Below are positions 1-5,216 of a stretch of 5,216 bases of DNA, piece by piece (the first letter of the stretch is position 1; every line of letters begins with the position of its first letter). The translations under genes and the position numbers were made by a program. A model generated the notes under the pieces. The model was given only the letters and a program-made list of their open reading frames with translations, was not told the DNA's origin and ran no database searches. The DNA comes from Gemmatimonadales bacterium (lineage in GTDB: Bacteria > Gemmatimonadota > Gemmatimonadetes > Gemmatimonadales > GWC2-71-9). The stretch is taken from contig JACCRH010000074.1 in NCBI GenBank assembly GCA_013813675.1, positions 1 through 5,216 of the forward strand. The letters run 5' to 3'.

Positions 1-1
1 C

Positions 2-925
2 ATCGTCGGCGGCGGCCCCGCCGGGCTGAGCGCTGCGCTCATGCTCGGCCGGTGCCGCCGCCGAGTGCTGCTCTGCGACACCGGCGGGCAGCGGAACATC
101 CGCGCCCGCCATTTGCACCTCTACCCCACCCGGGATGGAGCCACTCCCTCGGAATATCTCCGCCTGGCTCGCGCGGAGCTCGGTCGCTATGGCACCATCG
201 AGTGCCGCGAGCTGGAGATCGTGGAGGCGTCGAAGGAGGGGCGTGGCTTCGTGCTGCTCGCCGCCGATGGCGCCCGCTTCGAGACCCGCAAGCTCCTGCT
301 CGCCACCGGTATCGTAGATGAGCTCCCCGAGCTCGAGGGCCTGGATGAGCTGTATGGCACCAGCGTGCATCATTGCCCCTATTGTGATGCGTGGGAGTGG
401 CGCGATCGGCCGCTGGCCGCCCACGGCTCGCCCGACCAGGGGCCCGGGCTCGCCCTGAGCCTCACGGCCTGGTCGGACGACGTGCTGCTGTGTACCGGCG
501 GCGCCGCGGTTTCCCCCGACGCCTCGACCCGGCTGCGGGCGGCTGGGATCGAGGTGCGTGAGGAACGGATCCTCAGGCTCGAGGGCAGCCAGGGGAGACT
601 TCATAGGATCGTATTCGCCGGCGGCGACGCCAGCTCCAGAAGCGCGCTCTTCGTCTGTCACGGACAGCGGCAGCGAAGCCCATTGGCCGAGCGTCTCGGC
701 TGCCGCTTCACCGAGGGGGCCGCCGTGGACACCGGAAAATGCGAGGCCACCAACGTGTCCGGGCTGTATGTGGCCGGGGATGCATCCAAAGAGGCCCAGT
801 TGGTCGTACTAGCTTCGGCGGAGGGGGCCGAGGCCGGGATGTCCATTCACCGGGCGCTGATGGAAGAGGACCAGGCTCACCGCGCGCGGGTGTCGGGGCT
901 CACGTCGGCCCGAAGAAGGAGATAG
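2..925 (+). CDS. Thioredoxin-reductase-like NAD(P)/FAD-dependent disulfide oxidoreductase (5' partial)
   Basis: The reading frame is open from base 2 and enters the window inside the FAD-binding motif IVGGGPAGLSAAL, so the true start lies a few codons upstream; the ATG at base 41 is internal. Visible length is 307 residues, close to the usual ~300-320 of the thioredoxin reductase-like family. In order there is the N-terminal dinucleotide fold (GGGPAG), the LLLATG segment, the redox pair HHCPYCDAWE (cysteine codons 374-376 and 383-385), a central pyridine-nucleotide-type domain, and the second FAD contact GLYVAGDAS followed by AAEG-like SAEGAEAG. Members reduce a disulfide partner through FAD and the CxxC pair in the cytoplasm. 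The central domain lacks a clean GxGxxA (it reads HGSPDQGPG) and no HRRxxxR is visible, so NADPH use is uncertain. The protein ends in a short basic tail (SARRRR). The family call is firm; the physiological partner is unknown, so no symbol is given. Confidence 0.9.
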   Translation: MVGGGPAGLSAALMLGRCRRRVLLCDTGGQRNIRARHLHLYPTRDGATPSEYLRLARAELGRYGTIECRELEIVEASKEGRGFVLLAADGARFETRKLLLATGIVDELPELEGLDELYGTSVHHCPYCDAWEWRDRPLAAHGSPDQGPGLALSLTAWSDDVLLCTGGAAVSPDASTRLRAAGIEVREERILRLEGSQGRLHRIVFAGGDASSRSALFVCHGQRQRSPLAERLGCRFTEGAAVDTGKCEATNVSGLYVAGDASKEAQLVVLASAEGAEAGMSIHRALMEEDQAHRARVSGLTSARRRR

Positions 926-1009
926 ACATTAGCAACAGGCTAACCCGCCACGCGAAGTCCTCGCCGTTCGTGGTTCGGCCTGCCTACCTTCTACCGCTGG
1001 AATGCTCGC

Positions 1010-1031
1010 CCCCGGGCGTCAGACGCCGGGG
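1010..1031. repeat. G/C-rich hairpin in the gap before the ferritin-like operon
   Basis: CCCC and GGCG (1010-1013, 1015-1018) can pair with CGCC and GGGG (1024-1031), leaving G1014 bulged and a five-base TCAGA loop. It lies 85 bases after the flavoprotein stop and 36 bases before the ATG at 1068. No T tract follows on the + strand, so it is not a textbook intrinsic terminator. It could end upstream transcription, or be a leader structure if transcription starts before it. The rest of 926-1067 shows no convincing -35/-10 pair by eye. Confidence 0.45.
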
Positions 1032-1067
1032 CCCGATTACTCACGCCTCACTTCGGGGACGCCAACG

Positions 1068-2081
1068 ATGTTCGATAGAATCAGTCACGGAGGGCGCGAG
1101 TTGGAGTTTCTCTCCAAGGTCGCCCAAGCAACCGATCGCAGAAAATTCCTCACCTGGTCCGGCGTGACGCTGGCCGTGGTGGCCACCGCCTGTGGCGATG
1201 ACGACGACAACGGCACCGGACCGGCGGGGCCGGCGAGCCCAGGCGACTCCACCGCGACCGTTCCCTCGACCGTGTCGACCGGAGGGAACGTCACCATCGC
1301 GGTACAGGCTCGAGACGCCGACGGCCGGCCACTGACGTCTGGCGGCGCGACGGTCGCGGCGACGGTGACCGGCGCCAACGCTGCCGGCCCGATCGCCGCC
1401 ACCGACAACGCCAACGGCACGTATACCATCACGTATGTCGCGGCCAACCCGGGCACCGACACAGTCGAGGTCACCCTCGACGGTACCGCGATCTCGGGCA
1501 GCCCGTTTACCGTCACGGTCAGCGAGGACACGGTCAGTCTCGGCACCGGTGATGTGGGTATTCTGAACTATGCCTATGCCCTGGAGCAACTCGAGGCCGC
1601 CTTCTACGTCCAGGTCGTGACCACCCCGTACACCGGAATCACGGCGGAGGAGACCCAGATCCTCACCGACATCCGGGACCACGAGGTGATCCATCGCGAG
1701 TTCCTCAAAGCCGTGCTCGCGGCTGGGGCCATCCCCGACCTCACCGTGGACTTTACCGGCGTGGATTTCACGTCGCGGGCGAGCGTGCTGGGCACCGCCA
1801 AGACCTTCGAGGATCTCGGCGTCTCGGCCTACAACGGCGCGGGGCAGCTGCTCGAGAGCGCCGACTACCTGTTGCTCGCGGGAAAGATTGTTTCGGTCGA
1901 GGCCCGGCACGCGTCGGCCATTCGCGACCTGCTCAATCCATTGAGTGCCGACTTCGCCGGGGACGATGTGGTTGACCCGGACACCGGCCTCGATGCCGCT
2001 CGCTCTCCGGCCGAGGTCTTGCCGCTGGCCGATCCCTTCGTCACCACCCCGATCGACGCGTCGGGCTTGCCCACTGCCTAG
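1068..2081 (+). CDS. Ferritin-like domain lipoprotein with Tat signal and filamin-like Ig domain
   Basis: A 337-residue protein. The ATG at 1068 is chosen because the export signal follows it directly and a weak GGGGA sits eight bases upstream; an in-frame ATG at 1002 would add only 22 Arg/Pro-rich residues with no ribosome site. Residues 23-42 carry a twin-arginine motif (DRRKFL), a hydrophobic stretch and a lipobox-like end (VATAC, Cys42), then an Asp-rich tether (GDDDDNG). Residues about 62-151 form an Ig-like domain with filamin-repeat wording (NGTYTITY, SGSPFTVTV). Residues about 161-290 are a Ferritin_2-type four-helix bundle with likely metal ligands Glu173/Glu176, Glu206 and His209 (HEVIH), Glu248 (FEDLG) and Glu278/His281 (SVEARHAS). 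It is predicted to be exported folded and lipid-anchored, with the ferritin domain held away from the membrane. It heads a two-gene operon with a paralogous ferritin-like gene. The activity (iron oxidation, peroxide removal, stress protection) is unknown. Family call strong; lipidation is inferred because the -3 position of the lipobox is Ala rather than Leu. Confidence 0.9.
   Translation: MFDRISHGGRELEFLSKVAQATDRRKFLTWSGVTLAVVATACGDDDDNGTGPAGPASPGDSTATVPSTVSTGGNVTIAVQARDADGRPLTSGGATVAATVTGANAAGPIAATDNANGTYTITYVAANPGTDTVEVTLDGTAISGSPFTVTVSEDTVSLGTGDVGILNYAYALEQLEAAFYVQVVTTPYTGITAEETQILTDIRDHEVIHREFLKAVLAAGAIPDLTVDFTGVDFTSRASVLGTAKTFEDLGVSAYNGAGQLLESADYLLLAGKIVSVEARHASAIRDLLNPLSADFAGDDVVDPDTGLDAARSPAEVLPLADPFVTTPIDASGLPTA
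1251..1520 (+). other. Filamin/Ig-like domain within the ferritin-like lipoprotein
   Basis: This segment encodes residues about 62-151. Alternating hydrophobic/polar strands (NVTIAVQARD, TYTITYVAA, DTVEVTLDG, PFTVTV) and the SGSPFTVTV ending match the pattern of filamin-type immunoglobulin repeats, which usually close with GSPF-V-V. The second protein of the operon goes straight from its signal peptide to the ferritin helices and has no such segment. It probably acts as a stalk or a protein/carbohydrate-binding module. Confidence 0.75.
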
Positions 2082-2084
2082 GAG
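2081..2084 (+). promoter_or_regulatory. Ribosome binding site of the second ferritin-like gene
   Basis: GGAG begins on the last base of the upstream TAG stop and lies ten bases before the ATG at 2095. This fixes the start of the second gene and implies that ribosomes finishing the first gene are placed to reinitiate on it, so the pair is translationally coupled as well as co-transcribed. Confidence 0.75.
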
Positions 2085-2094
2085 ACCGAGACCC

Positions 2095-2889
2095 ATGAAT
2101 CCCAACACCATTCTCGGCGGCCTCGATCCCCAGCTCACGGACCGGGTGGTCTCGCGCAGGGATGCCGTCTCACGCAGCGGCCGCATGGCCGGTGCGCTCG
2201 CCATCGCGTCGCTGCCGGTGGCCTTCGGACTGTTCGCCCGCAAGGCGTTCGCTCAGGGAGCGCTCCCGGCGGAGATCGTCGACGTGCTCAACTTCGCCCT
2301 GACCCTGGAGTACCTGGAGGACGAGTTCTACCGCACCGGCCTGGAGGCCGATACCGACGGAGATCTGGATCTCGGCGATACCCGGACCATCTTCGACCAG
2401 ATCAGCAAGCACGAAATCGCCCATGTGGCGCTGCTGCAGGGCGTGCTCGGCGCCGATGCCGTCGAGAAGCCGACCTTCGATTTCACCGCCGGGGGCACCT
2501 TCGCGGATGTCTTCACCAATCCTGCCACATTCATCACCCTGGCACAGGGCTTCGAGGATACCGGCGTGCGGGCGTACAAGGGCCAGGCGGCGAACCTCAT
2601 GTCGAACGGCGGGGTTCTCACCACGGCACTGCAAATTCATTCGGTCGAGGCGAGGCATGCGTCCGTGGTCCGGAGGCTGAGTCAGTCACCCGCCGAGAAG
2701 GGATGGATTACGCTGGCGAACAACACCGTACCCGCTCTGGATCCGACCTACGCGGGTGAGGAGATCACCACGCAGGCAGGAGTGGACCTGACGCAGTTCG
2801 GCACCGCCGCGGCCGCGTCGGAGGCGTTCGATGAGCCGCTTATGCGGGAGGATGTGGAGGCGATCGCCGGATTGTTCATCGTGACCTGA
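2095..2889 (+). CDS. Tat-exported ferritin-like domain protein
   Basis: A 264-residue protein. The N-terminus has a twin-arginine motif (SRRDAV, Arg21-Arg22), a hydrophobic stretch and a signal peptidase I site AFA|Q after Ala53, so it should be a soluble protein outside the cytoplasm. Residues about 57-195 form a Ferritin_2-type four-helix bundle with the ligand set Glu72/Glu75 (LEYLEDEFY), Glu107 and His110 (HEIAH), Glu154 (FEDTGVRAY) and Glu185/His188 (SVEARHAS). These line up with the upstream gene's motifs, so the two are paralogues. An acidic loop DTDGDLDLGD (residues 86-95) links the first two helices. A conserved-looking C-terminal part follows (KGWI, YAGEE, TTQAGVD, ASEAFDEPL). The gene starts 13 bases after its partner's stop and ends the operon, with a strong hairpin downstream. 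A metal-dependent envelope stress role is plausible from the family, which includes proteins related to the plant desiccation protein PCC13-62, but nothing here fixes the substrate. Confidence 0.92.
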   Translation: MNPNTILGGLDPQLTDRVVSRRDAVSRSGRMAGALAIASLPVAFGLFARKAFAQGALPAEIVDVLNFALTLEYLEDEFYRTGLEADTDGDLDLGDTRTIFDQISKHEIAHVALLQGVLGADAVEKPTFDFTAGGTFADVFTNPATFITLAQGFEDTGVRAYKGQAANLMSNGGVLTTALQIHSVEARHASVVRRLSQSPAEKGWITLANNTVPALDPTYAGEEITTQAGVDLTQFGTAAAASEAFDEPLMREDVEAIAGLFIVT

Positions 2890-2901
2890 CCGGCATCGCC
2901 T

Positions 2902-2925
2902 GGTGGCGCGTCGCTCGACGCCACC
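2902..2925. repeat. Inverted repeat overlapping the convergent terminator stem
   Basis: GGTGGCG (2902-2908) pairs with CGCCACC (2919-2925); with two bases bulged, TCG/CGA can extend the stem. Its right arm shares CACC (2922-2925) with the outer end of the larger hairpin at 2922-2956, so the two cannot both form completely. It begins 12 bases after the ferritin-like gene's stop. Confidence 0.55.
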
Positions 2926-2956
2926 TCATCCCGAGCGTCGCGCTCGGGATGAGGTG
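2922..2956. terminator. Strong hairpin between convergent genes, probable bidirectional terminator
   Basis: The arms 2922-2937 (CACCTCATCCCGAGCG) and 2941-2956 are exact reverse complements: 16 pairs around a TCG loop. It stands 32 bases after the + strand operon's stop and 16 bases after the - strand receptor's stop, the expected place for a shared terminator. Neither strand has a T run after the stem, so factor-dependent termination or mRNA 3'-end protection is equally possible. The arm CATCCCGAGCG resembles intergenic palindromes that recur in many GC-rich genomes, so it may be one copy of a dispersed repeat. Confidence 0.65.
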
Positions 2957-2972
2957 TGAGCGCGCCGGTTCC

Positions 2973-5216
2973 TTAGAAGAGCAGCTCCACTCCCAGCCGC
3001 GCCAGCCGCGGCGGGCCGTAGGCGAAAATTGGCTGGGCAAAGTCGTTCGCCGCGGCCACGAACATGGGAAACAACTCCTCGCGCCCCGCCACAAACCCGT
3101 CTCCATCGAGATCCGCCGCCGCCCGGTATCGGGCCGATTCGTAGGGGATCGGCTCGGGGTTCGCCGCGTACGCCGCCTCCGCCGTCCGCTGGATCGCGGC
3201 GTCGTCGGGCCGAGGCAAGCCGGTATCGCGCCGAACGGCGACGATGTTGCGCCGGCCGAGCAGGTTGCGGATGTCCAGGTAGATGCCGCCGGTGGCGCCG
3301 CCCAGCCTGACGGAGCGCCGGATCAGCAGATCCAGCGATGACGTGTTGGGCAAGCGGGAGCCGTTGGGCAGACCCACCAGGCTGTCGCCGGTGCTGTCGC
3401 TCATGGAGAAGGGAAGGCCGGAGGCGAGCCGCAGGATCACCGCTCCCTCCAGCCCGGCCAGCGGGCGCACGCCGCCCAGGGCCGGCCCGGCCCGGTCAGC
3501 CACCTTACCTCGAGTGACCGCCGTGAGGGTGTGCCGCTGGTCGAAGTCGAGGGGAAACTCCGCCCGCGCCGGCCGGGTGGTGTCGCCGGTGATCGGGTCG
3601 ACTACGGTGAGCCGGTTGAGCAGGAAGGGGTCGGTGGCCGTGGCTTCCGCTTTCTGCAGGGTGTAGGCCAGGCGGAAACCCACGCCACCGCGCAGCTCCC
3701 TCTCGAGCAACACCTCGGCGCCTCGGACCGTCCCGGCGTCGGAGTTGCCGAAGATCGTCGAGTCCGGATTCACGCCGAGCGGCACCGAGGCCACCAGTCC
3801 GGTGAGCCGCTTGACGTAGGCGCCCACCCGGAGCGTCAGTTCATCCTTGGGCCGTACCCGCAAGCTCAGCTCGTACTGGCTGGCCTTCTCGAACCCCAGA
3901 TTTGGGTTCCCCCGGCGGAACCGCCCCGTACGGGTGGTGTCGTCGAAGGCGGCGTCCACCAGAAACTGATAGTCTGGGGCCTGGCTGAACCGTCCGTAGC
4001 TCACCACCACGGTCGCGCCGCTCAGCACCGTGCTGACGGCGAATCGCGGGCTCACCGCGCTCTGCGCGCCGCGGGCTTCGCCCGGCAGGCTGCTGCCCGC
4101 GTCGAATCGGTCGTAGCGAACGCCGGCCGTGACGGCGACGTCCTCGATCCGCAGCTGACCCTCGGCATACGCCGCGGCGCTGCGCGGCGAGAAGGCCGAA
4201 ATGGCCGCGGCCGGCACGGTGTCGCCCACCGCCAGAAAGCCGAGGGCGCGCTGGAAGGTGCGCACCTGCTGCGCGACGTACTCGCCACCCGCGTAGAGAT
4301 CCAGTCCCGTCATCCCGCCGATGGTCCCGTCGAGCTGAAACCGGGTCTCGCCGAACCGGTTCCACGCCAGCTCGCCGCGCGAGCCTTGCCCCTGAAAGAA
4401 CGCGGGGACGCCCCAGGGTGTGCGGACACTGGCGTCGGGGTATTCCAGGCCCGGGATCGGCGCGGTGGAGGTGGTCTGCGAGCGAGCCAGGTCCTCGCCG
4501 ACGAAGCGGAACCGGGATCCGGTGAGCGCGCCCAGGGCGTAGTCCGGCTGCTCCACCAGCTCGCCGCGCAGGAATTCGCGAACGTATCGTCCGACACGCA
4601 GGTCGAGCACCAGCGGCAACCCCCCGCGGGGATCGCTGATGTACTGGACGTGCCCGCTGACCAGGTCGCCCCGCAGCCGCTGCGCCGGGCCGAACTCCGG
4701 ATCGTACTTGTAGGCCGGATCGTAGAGCAGCCGCTGATCTTCCGAGTGCAGGCCGAGGGCCCGGAAGGTGGCGCGTCCGGTGATCGGCACCACCATCTTG
4801 GCCGCGCCGGTCCACTGCTCCCCGCTGTTGTGCGGCAGCGGGTACGGCACCACCGCACGTGGATCCCGCGGATCGGTGGGCGCCGGCGCGCTCACCGGAT
4901 CGGCATCCACGCGGCCCGACAGGTCGAGCGCCACGACCATGCCGAAGCGGCCGGACAGCGGACCTCCGGCCCGGACGGCGAGCCGGTCCAGACCACGGTC
5001 GAGCCCACCGCCGAAGGGGCGGTCTCCCTCGTACGCGGCCCGGCCTTCCCAGCGCTCGCCCGGCTCCCGGGTGACCACGTTCACCAGGCCGGAGAGCGCC
5101 TGTCCGAAGCGGGCGGAGAAGCCGTTGGTCACCAACGACGCCTCGCTCAGGAGGTCGGGCGGGATCTGGAGCCCGAGACCGCCGCTGGACGCGTCGAGCT
5201 GGTTCTTCACGCCGAG
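2973..5216 (-). CDS. TonB-dependent outer-membrane receptor (5' partial, C-terminal 747 residues)
   Basis: The frame runs from the window edge to a TAA at 2973-2975; the GTG at 5210 is internal. Visible residues 1-50 are the end of the plug, with the typical NGFSARFGQALSGLVNVVTR at 31-50. The rest is a 22-strand-type barrel: repeated amphipathic strands with aromatic girdles, the late-barrel wording LDFDQRHTLTA, the strand GGIYLDIRNLLGRRN (from residue 643), and a final strand RLARLGVELLF ending in Phe, the usual outer-membrane assembly signal. Missing are the signal peptide, any carboxypeptidase-like N-terminal domain, the TonB box and most of the plug. Such receptors move siderophores, cobalamin, glycans or peptides across the outer membrane using TonB energy; the ligand here cannot be read from sequence. 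Residues 702-713 form a canonical EF-hand loop inside a 72-residue insertion before the last strand. It is transcribed toward the ferritin-like operon. Family call firm; substrate unknown. Confidence 0.94.
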   Translation of the reverse strand, partial: LGVKNQLDASSGGLGLQIPPDLLSEASLVTNGFSARFGQALSGLVNVVTREPGERWEGRAAYEGDRPFGGGLDRGLDRLAVRAGGPLSGRFGMVVALDLSGRVDADPVSAPAPTDPRDPRAVVPYPLPHNSGEQWTGAAKMVVPITGRATFRALGLHSEDQRLLYDPAYKYDPEFGPAQRLRGDLVSGHVQYISDPRGGLPLVLDLRVGRYVREFLRGELVEQPDYALGALTGSRFRFVGEDLARSQTTSTAPIPGLEYPDASVRTPWGVPAFFQGQGSRGELAWNRFGETRFQLDGTIGGMTGLDLYAGGEYVAQQVRTFQRALGFLAVGDTVPAAAISAFSPRSAAAYAEGQLRIEDVAVTAGVRYDRFDAGSSLPGEARGAQSAVSPRFAVSTVLSGATVVVSYGRFSQAPDYQFLVDAAFDDTTRTGRFRRGNPNLGFEKASQYELSLRVRPKDELTLRVGAYVKRLTGLVASVPLGVNPDSTIFGNSDAGTVRGAEVLLERELRGGVGFRLAYTLQKAEATATDPFLLNRLTVVDPITGDTTRPARAEFPLDFDQRHTLTAVTRGKVADRAGPALGGVRPLAGLEGAVILRLASGLPFSMSDSTGDSLVGLPNGSRLPNTSSLDLLIRRSVRLGGATGGIYLDIRNLLGRRNIVAVRRDTGLPRPDDAAIQRTAEAAYAANPEPIPYESARYRAAADLDGDGFVAGREELFPMFVAAANDFAQPIFAYGPPRLARLGVELLF
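3078..3113 (-). other. EF-hand calcium-binding loop in the receptor's last loop
   Basis: These codons encode DLDGDGFVAGRE, which fits the 12-residue EF-hand rule at every key place: Asp at 1, 3 and 5, Gly at 6, a hydrophobic residue (Val) at 8 and Glu at 12. Flanking stretches (YESARYRAAA before, ELFPMFVAAANDF after) could be the two helices. It sits between the penultimate and last barrel strands, a loop that faces outside in known TonB receptors. Confidence 0.75.

Noticed and set aside
739..1167. A + strand open frame bridging the flavoprotein end and the ferritin-like gene start
   Set aside because: It overlaps two well-supported genes in another frame, its translation has no recognisable pattern, and its start is inside the flavoprotein.
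1683..1697. HExxH (HEVIH, and HEIAH at 2410-2424) as a zinc metallopeptidase site
   Set aside because: The motif lies in the second helix of a four-helix bundle, is matched by Glu and ExxH ligands in the other helices, and occurs in both paralogues, which fits a ferritin-like di-metal site and not a peptidase.
1041..2243. A 400-codon open frame on the - strand across both ferritin-like genes
   Set aside because: It is a shadow of the + strand genes caused by high GC third positions: Arg/Gly/Val-rich, no recognisable domain, while the + strand carries clear signal peptides and ferritin motifs.
2995..3012. Short CAGCCGCG direct repeat near the receptor's 3' end
   Set aside because: Only two imperfect copies within codons for Leu/Ala/Arg in the last strand; easily explained by codon bias in GC-rich DNA.
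3841..4815. A 324-codon - strand frame inside the receptor gene
   Set aside because: It is an alternative frame of the receptor, dominated by Arg, Ala, Gly and Pro with no motif; the receptor frame is continuous and has typical barrel strands.
5208..5210. GTG as the start of the TonB-dependent receptor
   Set aside because: The frame stays open to the window edge and the visible protein begins inside the plug domain, so the real start with signal peptide and TonB box must be outside the window.

Overview
The window is a GC-rich stretch of bacterial chromosome holding four protein genes, two of which run off the ends. The combination of features suggests a Gemmatimonadota-type soil or sediment bacterium. 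These are high GC with G/C-rich third positions, a lipoprotein with an Asp-rich tether after its lipobox, paired Tat-exported ferritin-like proteins, and a large TonB-dependent receptor whose plug and barrel wording resembles Gemmatimonadota receptors as I remember them. This assignment is inference from sequence style; no rRNA or taxonomic marker gene is present.

Layout. Bases 2-925 (+) encode nearly all of a thioredoxin-reductase-like FAD disulfide oxidoreductase with a CPYC active site; only a few N-terminal residues are missing. A 142-base gap follows, with a G/C-rich hairpin and no clear promoter. Bases 1068-2081 and 2095-2889 (+) encode two related ferritin-like (Ferritin_2 / DUF-type four-helix) proteins separated by 13 bases, with the second gene's ribosome binding site touching the first gene's stop, so they are almost certainly one operon. 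The first looks like a Tat-exported lipoprotein with a filamin-like Ig domain between its lipid anchor and its ferritin domain. The second looks like a soluble Tat substrate. An 83-base convergent gap (2890-2972) holds a perfect 16-bp stem that overlaps a second stem. Bases 2973-5216 (-) encode the C-terminal 747 residues of a TonB-dependent outer-membrane receptor: the end of the plug, the whole barrel, and a canonical EF-hand loop inserted before the last strand.

How they may work together. The two ferritin-like proteins are predicted to sit outside the cytoplasm and keep all the carboxylate/histidine ligands expected of a di-metal four-helix bundle. They could handle metal, peroxide or desiccation stress in the envelope. 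The receptor imports an unknown ligand and is convergent, so its functional link to the ferritin-like pair is only proximity. The flavoprotein is co-directional with the pair but separated by a gap and may be an independent unit. I see no mobile element, CRISPR array, tRNA or rRNA. The most unusual features are the Ig-stalked ferritin lipoprotein and the EF-hand in the receptor.
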